Assembly: GCF_041060425.1 (NCBI RefSeq)
Contig: NZ_JAULBC010000006.1
Span: 124,001 to 188,000 of the forward strand
Length of the DNA stretch: 64,000 bases
Source: Danxiaibacter flavus
GTDB taxonomy: Bacteria > Bacteroidota > Bacteroidia > Chitinophagales > Chitinophagaceae
Direction: 5' to 3'
Translations under genes and position numbers: made by a program
The notes under the pieces: model-generated
What the model was told of the DNA's origin: nothing
The model's database searches: none
Seen by the model: the letters and a program-made list of their open reading frames with translations, nothing else
Part shown: one piece after another, positions 1 to 8,900 of the stretch
Layout: each line of letters opens with the position of its first letter
How positions within the stretch are numbered: the first letter of the stretch is position 1

Positions 1-841
1 TAATATTTCCGTTATAACCGGTCTTCTTATTTTTCTTGAGAACGATATTCAGTATGCCGGCGTTACCACCAGATGCATCATATTTTGCAGAAGGGTTGGT
101 GATCACTTCCACGCTTTCTATTGCATCAGCAGGAATCTGATCCAGTGTTAACGTTGTAGGTCTGCCGTCAATATATATCTGGGGTGCAGCATTGCGCAAT
201 TTCACGTTGCCGTCAATATCAACCTGAACGGACGGAACGTTGCGCATTACATCTAATGCCGTACCTCCCGCACTAACGATATTCTTTTCTACATTAAATA
301 CTTTTTTGTCGATATCGAGCTTCATCATTGGCTTGGATGAAGTAACGGTTACGCCTTGAAGTTGTGTAATGTCCTGTTCCATTTTAATATCGCCAAGATC
401 CTTATCAAAAGAAGGCATAGCACCCATCGGCGGCATGCCATTGCCCGGTTTTGCGTTTGCAGGAGGAGCTCCGGATCCTCCGCCACCGCCAGGCGCAAAA
501 GAAACAGGCTGTTGATGGACCTTAAATCCGACAGCAGAAATTTTTAACGTCAGACTACCAAACACAGGCAGGTCCTCCATGCTGAATTCACCATTTGATT
601 TGGTTGTAATGCCCTTAACCAGGACTTCTTTTTTCTTTTTAGACACAGTGTCTAGAGTAGTCTTCATTAAAAGGACAGATGCTTCTGCTACCGGTTTGCC
701 ACTGCTGTCCACAATTTTGCCGTAAATGTGACCAACATTGGCGTTGGCCATTGCAGAATTTCCCTTCTTTGCCGCAGGCGCCTGCGCAAATATTTGCGCC
801 GATAAAACAACCAATAAAGAAAGGAGTAAAAACTTTTTCAT
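1..841 (-). CDS. TonB-dependent outer-membrane receptor, 5' part only (gene runs off the window)
   Basis: Reading leftward from the ATG at 841, 280 codons stay open to the window edge. Residues 1-20 are a signal peptide ending in IFAQ. Residues about 38-112 look like a carboxypeptidase-regulatory-like beta-sandwich (GKIVDSSGKPVAEASV). A Gly/Pro/Met-rich linker follows (about 117-143), then a TonB-dependent plug domain from about 160, with VMRNVPSVQVD, YIDGRPTTL and NPSAKYDASG, words typical of the Bacteroidota family with a large outer-membrane barrel. The barrel itself lies outside the window. The likely role is TonB-driven uptake or signalling; the substrate cannot be told. No SusD partner is visible on this side. 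A candidate -7 box lies at 875-882. Confidence 0.9.
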   Translation of the reverse strand, partial: MKKFLLLSLLVVLSAQIFAQAPAAKKGNSAMANANVGHIYGKIVDSSGKPVAEASVLLMKTTLDTVSKKKKEVLVKGITTKSNGEFSMEDLPVFGSLTLKISAVGFKVHQQPVSFAPGGGGGSGAPPANAKPGNGMPPMGAMPSFDKDLGDIKMEQDITQLQGVTVTSSKPMMKLDIDKKVFNVEKNIVSAGGTALDVMRNVPSVQVDIDGNVKLRNAAPQIYIDGRPTTLTLDQIPADAIESVEVITNPSAKYDASGGNAGILNIVLKKNKKTGYNGNI

Positions 842-874
842 GCTTTGATATTTTTTTCGCTGTAGTTAGCATAT

Positions 875-882
875 CAAAAGTA
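875..882 (-). promoter_or_regulatory. Candidate -7 promoter box of the TonB receptor gene
   Basis: On the minus strand the octamer reads TACTTTTG, matching the Bacteroidota consensus TAnnTTTG. It lies 34 bp before the start codon at 841. I could not place a convincing -33 TTG at the usual distance. Confidence 0.4.
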
Positions 883-967
883 TTTTGGAAAAAGCTGCGC
901 GTGGAGTAATTGCGACAATTGTAAAAAAGTTCGCGACAAAGTTTAGCGTGCGGAAATCATGAATTTT

Positions 968-1166
968 TGAGGCAATTGACAATTGATAGTTGACAATTGA
1001 CAATGAATGTGCAGAATGTGCGGATGAGCGGATGTGTAGATGTATGAATGGTAAATGTGCAAATGGGTAAATGTGCAAATGGGTAAATGTGCAAATGGGT
1101 AAATGTGCAAATGGGTAAATGTGCAAATTGGTAAATGTGCGAATGTGCAAATGAGTGAATGTGCAA
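968..1166. repeat. Short-period repeat cluster with a 16-bp tandem array
   Basis: A stretch of the AATTGAC word (968-1005) is followed by the AATGTGCA word. At 1051-1130 the 16-mer GTAAATGTGCAAATGG occurs five times head to tail, four copies perfect and the fifth with one mismatch, followed by decayed copies to about 1166. Both words read rightward, away from the TonB receptor start. Long translations through it on the minus strand are simply the periodic DNA read as peptide (HLPICTFTH-like), not a gene. Confidence 0.9.
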
Positions 1167-1261
1167 ATTATCAATCTGCAGATTTCCGGATAAAAGCTAT
1201 TTTTTAAAAATCGATCAAAACGATTCTATTCATTCTGATTTCAATGCTCAATAATAACCTG

Positions 1262-1336
1262 ATTGCCCATCATTTGCACATTCGCACATTCACGCATTCG
1301 CACATTATCAATTGTCAATTTGCAACTGTCAATTAT
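1262..1336. repeat. Repeat cluster of the AATGTGC/AATTGAC families in inverted orientation
   Basis: On the minus strand this reads AATTGACAGTTGC and then repeated AATGTGCG words, starting inside the stop codon of the glycerophosphodiesterase gene and running leftward. It mirrors the cluster at 968-1166, so the 842-1332 spacer is a loose long inverted repeat with AT-rich sequence at its centre. No gene is seen in this 490-bp spacer. Confidence 0.85.
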
Positions 1337-2124
1337 ATTTTTACTTTCTCCAGCAGCATCTCAGGTTCATTCGTTGTTATGTAGTTGAATTGCTGGTTGA
1401 TAAGTGAGTCCATCACTTCTGGTTTATCAACGGTCCATGCGTTAAGGTTTACTTTGTTGGCTTTAGCTTGATCAATCCATGCCGGATTTTTTTGGAAAAC
1501 TGAAAAATGATAGTCGATGCCAAACAAGTTATCCTTTTTTATCTGCTCTGGTGCTATATCTCCGTTCAGGTATGCGACTTGCGCTTTTTTGTCAAGCGCT
1601 CTAACTTTTTTGCAGACATCATAGTCAAAGCTGATGTACATGGCCCATGGCTGCGCTTTTAACTGGTGAACGAGTGCGACTACTTTTTCAGTGGCTTTTA
1701 ATGCGCGTTCTTTGGAAATCTTTGATGGCTTGATCTCAAGTACCAGGCGCGTAGTATGCTGTTGCATGCCCGCTGTAAGGTATTGCAACAAAGTGGGGAT
1801 GGTTTCACCATTAGATAATTTACTTTCTGCTAATTCAGCATAAGTTGATGTTTCGATAGGCTTACCAAAGAAATCCGGATCGTGATTAATTACCAGTGAG
1901 TCATCGGCGGTAAGGTGAATGTCAAATTCAGAACCGGCGCACCCAAGTCTTATAGCTTCCTGCAAAGATGCGATGGAGTTTTGAGGTAATGCTTTTGTTT
2001 TCCACGCACCTCTGTGCGCAACAACAATATTGTCCGCAAATTTACCTTTTGTCTTTTTGTTTGTTTGTGCAGATGTGTGCATCATAGTCGATAATAAAAC
2101 GGCAATAGCAACAATTTTTTTCAT
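1333..2124 (-). CDS. Secreted glycerophosphodiester phosphodiesterase
   Basis: This 263-residue protein begins with a signal peptide (residues 1-20, ending HTSAQ), so it should act in the periplasm or outside. It has the GDPD-family TIM-barrel signature: His37-Arg38-Gly39 (AHRGAW), PQNS in place of the usual PENT at 47-50, Glu66 and Asp68 (SEFDIH) and His81 (INHDPDF). The family hydrolyses glycerophosphodiesters to glycerol-3-phosphate and an alcohol, using a divalent metal held by the conserved acids. The length is normal for a single-domain member. It stands alone; a phospholipid-derived phosphate or carbon scavenging role is inference. Confidence 0.93.
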   Translation of the reverse strand: MKKIVAIAVLLSTMMHTSAQTNKKTKGKFADNIVVAHRGAWKTKALPQNSIASLQEAIRLGCAGSEFDIHLTADDSLVINHDPDFFGKPIETSTYAELAESKLSNGETIPTLLQYLTAGMQQHTTRLVLEIKPSKISKERALKATEKVVALVHQLKAQPWAMYISFDYDVCKKVRALDKKAQVAYLNGDIAPEQIKKDNLFGIDYHFSVFQKNPAWIDQAKANKVNLNAWTVDKPEVMDSLINQQFNYITTNEPEMLLEKVKI

Positions 2125-2159
2125 GACAAATAAGATTGGTTGTAATAAGGGCTTGAAGA

Positions 2160-2259
2160 TAAGAAGCTTTTAGCTATAAGCTATCAGCTATTAGCTATTG
2201 GGTATCAGGTATCAGGTGTCAGGTATGAGGTGTGAGGTGTGAGGTTCGAGGCATGAGTG
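2160..2259. repeat. Repeat cluster, AGCTATT then GGTATCA families
   Basis: About 35 bp of the 7-bp word AGCTATT/AGCTATC is followed by GGTATCA and then TGAGGTG words. All read rightward, away from the start of the glycerophosphodiesterase gene at 2124. Confidence 0.9.
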
Positions 2260-2385
2260 TCAGTTGTATTTGCGTAGATGGATAAACAAGATAGCCATAA
2301 AAAAAATGCAGGTGTTGGCTTCAAATCAGCGATCATAAAATCAGAGATCAGACATATTAAATTTCAAATTTCAAATTCCACATCC

Positions 2386-3105
2386 TCACATCCCTGTCTT
2401 CCCCGTTATCATCAACACGGCTTCCTTATAGTTGTCTCCAACAGGTATTTCAATATCGCCGATGAAAATGCTGTTCTTGCGTATTGCTGTTACGTAATCT
2501 TTAGAGACGATATAAGATTTTTGCACACGGATAAAACTGGTTGCAGGCAATTGTTCTTCAATGGACTTCATGCTCATTCTTGCAACAACTGGTCGTGTAG
2601 AACTTTTGAGGTGGATTTTTATATAGTCCTTCAATCCTTCAATCCACATAATGTCAGCAAATACAACCTTCAGCATGCTGTAGTCAACGTTAATAAAGAA
2701 GTATGAAGGAGAGGTGCTGCCACTTTCCTGATCTTTTGCCTTTGTACGCAGTTGATGCAACTCAAGCGCTTTGTTGCAAGCTTTCAAAAAGCGTTCTAAC
2801 GCTACAGGTTTAACAAGGTAATCAACCACATCAAGACTATAACCTTCCAGCGCATATTTTTCATACGCTGTTATCAGTATAAACATGGGTTTTACAGTAA
2901 GGCTCTGAATAAATTGCAGGCCCGTTAAGCCGGGCATTTGTATGTCAAGAAAAATGAGATCCACCGGATTAGATTGAAGTATCTTCATTGCTTCTATCGG
3001 ATTGCTGCATGAGGCAACAAGTTCAAGGTATGGAACCTTGCTGATGTTGTCAACGAGCAGTTCGAGTGCAAGCTCCTCATCATCTATGGCTATACATTTC
3101 AGCAT
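2386..3105 (-). CDS. LytTR-type response regulator
   Basis: This 239-residue protein has an N-terminal receiver domain (about 1-120) with acidic pocket Asp8/Asp9, phospho-acceptor Asp54 in FLDIQMPG, Thr79 and Lys99-Pro100. A C-terminal LytTR DNA-binding domain (about 135-235) shows the characteristic SYIVSKDYVTAI and PVGDNYKEAV segments. Its start overlaps the stop of the upstream sensor kinase by one base (TAATG), so the pair is translationally coupled and works as a two-component system. The target genes are not evident; in Bacteroidota such pairs often regulate unlinked transport or surface functions. Confidence 0.95.
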   Translation of the reverse strand: MLKCIAIDDEELALELLVDNISKVPYLELVASCSNPIEAMKILQSNPVDLIFLDIQMPGLTGLQFIQSLTVKPMFILITAYEKYALEGYSLDVVDYLVKPVALERFLKACNKALELHQLRTKAKDQESGSTSPSYFFINVDYSMLKVVFADIMWIEGLKDYIKIHLKSSTRPVVARMSMKSIEEQLPATSFIRVQKSYIVSKDYVTAIRKNSIFIGDIEIPVGDNYKEAVLMITGKTGM

Positions 3106-4139
3106 TAGTGCAGGTTAATTTGAAGTGAGACGGCAAACCATCCTTCATTCTTTTGGATGTTAATCGAATGATCATTGCCATAAAGTAAATTTAAGCGTCT
3201 TTTTACATTTGCGAGGCCAATGCCGGATGTTTTGTCTTTAACCTCTTCCTTGTTCTCATTAAACTTGTTCTTCACGGAAAATATCAACGAGCCATTTACT
3301 GCTTGCAGTTTAATATCAATGCAGGCGTCTTCAATCAGTCCCGTTCCATGTTTAAATGCATTCTCCACAAAAGGAATCAGTAGCATAGGCTCAATAAAGT
3401 AGCTTTTATCTACCTCAGACATATCTGTGTGTATGGCCACTTTTTTGCCAAATCGTTGTTGTTGCAGATCTATATAGCTCTGGAGATATTCAATTTCTTT
3501 GTCGAGCGCCACTTTATCCTCATCTGTCTCGTATAACATATAACGCATTAAAGAAGATAATTTTATCAGTGAAGGCTCCAGTTGTTCAGAATGCTTTCGG
3601 GAAAGTGCCACCATATTGTTCAGTACATTGAACATGAAATGGGGGCTCACCTGTGACCGCAAAAAAACAAGTTCTGTTTTAAGGTTTTCATTCTCCTTTT
3701 CCTGTGCCAGCTTGTCTGCGTTAATTCGATCCTTTATTACCTCATAGGCCGTGCTACATGCAACCATAAAGATGTAGGGAAAAATATTGAGTAAAGCGTT
3801 TCTGAAAATGTATTCCTTGTGGAAAACGAAAATATCAAAGCATAAATAATCCAGTAATAATACAAGTGCCAGCAAAACAATATGAGTAATGAAGTACTTC
3901 CAAAATTTTTTAAGGTAAATCAGGCGTGGCACCAACAGGAAAGCGTTGATATAAAATATGGCCATCCAAACCACAATGTGGGAAAAGTATAAATAGGTAA
4001 ACCCTTCATCGTGTTTTTCGGACGCATGCTTTTCATTGTCATATGGCTTTAACAGGTACGGCAGGGAAAACAGAATTACCCAAAACAAAAGATGAAATAA
4101 GACCTGTACCCATTTCTTGTTGTACCACTGTAATTTCAT
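3105..4139 (-). CDS. LytS-like membrane sensor histidine kinase
   Basis: This is a 344-residue sensor of the His_kinase (PF06580) class. The N-terminal part has four hydrophobic segments (about 11-30, 50-70, 83-105, 117-133), followed by a coiled linker (about 135-160) and the phospho-acceptor motif SPHFMFNVLNN with His167. The C-terminal ATPase region carries PFVENAFKHG (N box) and SGIGLANVKRRL (G box). It is the first gene of a two-gene unit with the LytTR regulator at 2386-3105. There is no extracellular sensor domain beyond the membrane helices, so any signal is probably sensed in or at the membrane. Confidence 0.95.
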   Translation of the reverse strand: MKLQWYNKKWVQVLFHLLFWVILFSLPYLLKPYDNEKHASEKHDEGFTYLYFSHIVVWMAIFYINAFLLVPRLIYLKKFWKYFITHIVLLALVLLLDYLCFDIFVFHKEYIFRNALLNIFPYIFMVACSTAYEVIKDRINADKLAQEKENENLKTELVFLRSQVSPHFMFNVLNNMVALSRKHSEQLEPSLIKLSSLMRYMLYETDEDKVALDKEIEYLQSYIDLQQQRFGKKVAIHTDMSEVDKSYFIEPMLLIPFVENAFKHGTGLIEDACIDIKLQAVNGSLIFSVKNKFNENKEEVKDKTSGIGLANVKRRLNLLYGNDHSINIQKNEGWFAVSLQINLH

Positions 4140-4295
4140 AACGGCAAAGTAAACTACTATCCATGAGTTTAAAGTGCCGGCCGAAAATTATTGCGACGTA
4201 AGAATAAATAACTGATACAAAAAAAGCCGGTTTTCACCCGTTCCATATCTTCGGCTTTTATAAAAAGGCAATTATTAAAAATAAATTAAGCTAAA

Positions 4296-5783
4296 ATGAA
4301 CGCAAACGGCGAATACCTCGTTTATAAAGAGAAAATGCAAAATATTGCGGACGTAAAATATGCGGCCGCGGTATTGCAATGGGATCAGGAGACTTATCTG
4401 CCGCCGAAAGGAGCAGCAGGAAGGGCACGTCAACTCGCTACACTTAGTGAAACTGCGCATGTGATGAGTACGGATGAAAGCCTGGGCGCGCTGTTGAATA
4501 GTCTTGCCGGAGCCGGGGGCTTGTCCGCCATCCAAAAGAAAAATGTAGCCCTTACGCTTGAAGAGTACAACAAGCAGAAGAAATTTACACCGGCATTTGT
4601 CCGTGAAATGTCGGAAGCTGTTTCAGCAGCGTTTTACGCCTGGATCGATGCGCGAAAGCAGAATGATTTTAAAGTATTTCAGCCAAAGCTGGAGAGAATA
4701 GTTGCTTTAAAAAGGCAGGAGACGGGGATACTTGGTTATGAAGGCCATTGCTACAACAGTCTGCTGAATGAATATGAAAAAGGTGCCACGGTGCAGATGC
4801 TGGATGAGGTTTTTGATAAAATAGCCACTCCGTTGAAAGACCTTATGGTCCAAACACAACGGACGACCCCTGACGACGGATTTTTACATCTTTTTTATGA
4901 TCGCAGGCAGCAATGGGAATGGGGTATGTATCTTGTTAAAGAGCTGGGATTTGACCTCGAGGCGGGAAGACAGGATATTTCGGAACATCCGTTTACTACG
5001 AATTTTTCAGCAAAAGATGTACGCATAACCACCCGCATTGATGAACACGATTTTGCCAACATGACCTGGAGTTGTATTCATGAAACAGGACATGCGCTGT
5101 ATGAACAGGGCTTGCCAGATGAAGAATATGGTTTGCCGTCAGGAGAATTCGCCTCTTTAGGCATTCATGAATCCCAAAGCCGTTTATGGGAAAACTGTGT
5201 GGGCCGCAGTAAAACGTTCTGGAAACATTACCTGCCGAAACTACAACAGTATTTTCCTGAGCAATTGAGTCCAATATCGCTTGATCAATTCTTTAAAGCT
5301 ATCAACAAAGTAAGCCCTTCACTTATCAGAACTGAAGCTGACGAGATTAGCTACCATTTTCACGTACGTATTCGATACACTATTGAAAAGGAATTATTAG
5401 AAAACACATTAAAGGTTGGTGACATACCCGGGCGATGGAATGATTTGTACAAGCAGGACCTGGATATTACAGTGCCTGATGACAAACAGGGCTGCCTGCA
5501 GGATGTACATTGGAGCCATGGCAGTTTCGGCTATTTTCCAACTTATAGTTTGGGCAGTTTTTATGCAGCTCAATTTTATAACAAAGCGGAGAAGGATATT
5601 CCCAATCTGGAAGAACTGATTGCCGGCGGCAATACTGCACCGTTATTAGACTGGCTGAGGCAGAACATCCACAAGCATGGCAAAACATTTAATAGTGAGG
5701 AATTGTGCGAGCTTGTTACCGGAAAAAAACTGGATACCGGGGAGTTTATGGCATATGTGAAAAAAAAGCATGCATTGGTGTAA
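4296..5783 (+). CDS. Carboxypeptidase Taq family metallopeptidase (M32)
   Basis: This 495-residue cytoplasmic protein has no signal peptide. The zinc site is His262-Glu263-x-x-His266 (CIHETGHALYEQG), followed about 25 residues later by HESQSRLWEN, which supplies the third ligand and is diagnostic of family M32. Length and the C-terminal HWSHGSFGYFPTYSLG segment fit full-length M32 enzymes, which remove C-terminal residues with broad specificity. It is divergent from the sensor kinase gene. A weak AAAGCCG...CGGCTTT hairpin lies in the shared upstream region at 4223-4258. Confidence 0.96.
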   Translation: MNANGEYLVYKEKMQNIADVKYAAAVLQWDQETYLPPKGAAGRARQLATLSETAHVMSTDESLGALLNSLAGAGGLSAIQKKNVALTLEEYNKQKKFTPAFVREMSEAVSAAFYAWIDARKQNDFKVFQPKLERIVALKRQETGILGYEGHCYNSLLNEYEKGATVQMLDEVFDKIATPLKDLMVQTQRTTPDDGFLHLFYDRRQQWEWGMYLVKELGFDLEAGRQDISEHPFTTNFSAKDVRITTRIDEHDFANMTWSCIHETGHALYEQGLPDEEYGLPSGEFASLGIHESQSRLWENCVGRSKTFWKHYLPKLQQYFPEQLSPISLDQFFKAINKVSPSLIRTEADEISYHFHVRIRYTIEKELLENTLKVGDIPGRWNDLYKQDLDITVPDDKQGCLQDVHWSHGSFGYFPTYSLGSFYAAQFYNKAEKDIPNLEELIAGGNTAPLLDWLRQNIHKHGKTFNSEELCELVTGKKLDTGEFMAYVKKKHALV

Positions 5784-5970
5784 AAAGAATTGAGCTTAGC
5801 CGTAACCCATTGGTTTGTGCTGCTTTAATGTGTTATTAAGCATTGTAGAACAACATTTAATTGATTATACAGTTAGTAAATATAATATTGTCGGCATGAT
5901 TTTTTATTGCCTAAGAGCTAATTAACTGTTACCGACTGGCAGGATATAAAATGAACTAAAGCAACTCAAC

Positions 5971-8900
5971 TTGGGGATACGGCTAATCTTAGAAACACGG
6001 GTTTGGGCTATTCTTTGTAGCTGTCTTTTTGCTTGCGCTACCGTTGCTCAGCCAAAAGCAGATTTTACAGCGGACTCAACACAAGGGTGCCCTCCGTTAG
6101 TTGTGCATTTCGCTGATCAGTCAACAGGTAATCCAACTGCCTGGAAATGGGATCTCGGCAATGGTGTTATTTCTACTGATCGCAATCCAAGCACCATCTA
6201 TTTAAACAGTGGTTCTTATACAGTTAAACTAACCGTCTCAAACGCTGCAGGTGAAGACTCCGTAATTAAAACAAGTTATATTGTTATCGGTGAGTTACCG
6301 CAAGTAAAATTCTCTGCAACGCCTTTGCAGGGATGCGCTCCGCTGAATGTGCAATTCACTGACGCCAGCACTTCTGGCGGTGGCACAATTACCGATCGAA
6401 CCTGGTACTTTGGGGATGGTTCAACCGACAGCAACACACCCAATCCGTTGCATACATATACAGCCGGCAATACATATAGTGTAACGCTTATCGTAAAAAA
6501 TAGTCTTGGGTGTAGCAAAAGTGCGCAGCAGCCTGCCATGGTAAAAGTAGAAGGTCCGGTTAATGCGGATTTCAGCTTTACCAGTACCAGCAATTGCAAG
6601 CCGCCTACTGACGTAACCTTCCAGAATAATTCAACACAGGGAACATTACAATACCAATGGAATTTTGGAGACGGGGCATCGTCAACCGATATAAATCCAC
6701 AACATACTTATACAACCGGCGGCACATTTAATGTTCAGTTGATCGCCAATTCCCCGCTCGGTTGCAGGGATACAATCAGCAAAAGCCTTACAGTTGGTGC
6801 AACAAAGCCTGATTTTTCTGTAACCTCTGGCTGTAGCAACCGGCCTGCTGTATTTACCAATACATCACAGCCAACAGCGGCAAATGCTAAATGGTATTTT
6901 GGAGATGGCCAGGAAGCCACCGGGGTAAATGCTTCACATGTGTACACTGCAAACGGTACATACCAGGTAAAAATGGTTGGTGTGTTTAATGGTTGTACAG
7001 ATTCCATAACAAAAGCTGTTACTATAACAAACACGCCGGTTGGGGATTTTACATCTCCCAATGCCGGTAGTTGCAATGCGCCGGCTACCATTAGTTTCAA
7101 TAGTAGTGTTCCCGGGGCTGCAAATTTCTTTTGGGATTTTGGTGACGGAACAACTTCAACAGATCCGAATCCAATCCATACATACACTGCAATAGGATCA
7201 TACAATGTTAAACTTGTGGCTGCAACAGCCGGTGGATGTTCCGATTCAATGACGAAGCGCGGGTTTGTGAAGATTGGGCCGGCAACGATTGTACGCCTCA
7301 TTAATACACCTTATTTGAATTGTGCACCAGCGTCCGTTAAACTTGGCGCGCAAATAAACAGTTCAGAGCCCATCACGTACATGTGGGATCTGGGTGACGG
7401 CACTACATCTAATAGTCCGGCACCTTTCCACAAATACAATACTGTTGGCAATTATACTGTTCAATTAATAATAAAGACTGCAAGCGGTTGTTCAGATACA
7501 TTAATAGTGCCGGATGCCGTTGTATTAACCGATCCTCCAAAGGTTAATTTTTCTGCAACGCCGGTTGATGTTTGTGCAAGTACTCCAATACAATTTACAG
7601 ATCTGTCGACTGGCAATATAACAAAATGGTCCTGGCATTTTACGGGCGATGACTCAAGTTATTCACAGCAAAACCCTATTCATGTATATAACGACACAGG
7701 GTATGTAGATGCAACTCTTACGGCTTATAATCAGGGTTGTGCAGCAACATTAACAAAAAAAGGTATCGTTCATCTGAAAGGACCGGTATCACGCTTTGCT
7801 GTGCTTACGGATTGTAATAATAGGCTCGTTAAGCAATTTTCAGACAGTTCACTCATAACCATCACTCCGCCAACACAGTACACCTGGGATTTTGGAGATG
7901 GTAGTCCCGTGTCAACTGAACAAAGTCCAAAACACATATATAGCAAGACGGGCAACTATGTTGTTACTTTGACGACAACGAATGGCGAGTGTACTTATTC
8001 ATTGCAAGTGCCTGTGCCTGTAGTTGACGAAAATCCGTCCTACACTTATCAACTGCCTAATTCGAATACAAGTTTATGCCGGAATGATTCTGTGCTATTT
8101 AAAGCAACTTCTTACACCCCGGCCAACATAGCAGCATTCTACTGGGCCTTTGGCGATGATTCTACTGCAGGGCCGGCACAAATTGACAGTACCATTTGGC
8201 ACAAGTATAAGACAGCCGGCAGTTATCAGCCAATGCTTGTAACTACCGATATATTGGGGTGTAAAGACACGGCCCTGGGTAATCTGAAGCTAGGTGTTTA
8301 TGGCCCCACTGCTGCATTTACCAACCCTACAGGAACCTGTATTACCGGAACAGTGACATTCACTGACCAATCGCAAGCCGATGGCTTACATCCCATCACA
8401 AGCTGGATCTGGAATTTTGGGGACACCACTGCACAAACTTTTACAGCGCCACCATTCAGTCATACATACAATACGGCAGATAGCTTTAATGTCGCTTTAA
8501 CTGTTGTGGATTCTTATGGATGCCGCGATTCTGTTACCAGGAAGAGTGCCATACTGGTAACACATCCTGTTGCATCTTTTTCTGTTCAGGATACCATCAG
8601 ATGTACAAAGACAGATATTGCTTTCTCCAATCTTTCAACAGGTATAGGATTGCATTATACATGGTCGTTTGGCGACGGAACAACTTCGCAGGCATTTAGT
8701 CCAACACATCAATATGCATCTGCGGGCATATATACAGTCAGGCTCAATATAGTTGACACAATGGGTTGCGTCGACAGCATGGTTATGACGAACAAGATAA
8801 AAATTATGGATCCGCAATCGTCATTTAACCTGCAGGATACTTTTTCCATTTGTCCACCATTCAAGATCGAGCCTCAAAGTACAGCTACGGGTTTTGCATC

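Noticed and set aside
1051..1146. Regular repeats suggesting a CRISPR array
   Set aside because: The 16-bp units are contiguous with no spacers, there are no cas genes, and the other clusters are degenerate 7-bp words.
866..1174. Minus-strand open frames of 69-102 codons with HLPICTFTH-type peptides
   Set aside because: They are translations of the 8/16-bp tandem repeat; the peptide periodicity follows the DNA repeat and no start or family feature is present.
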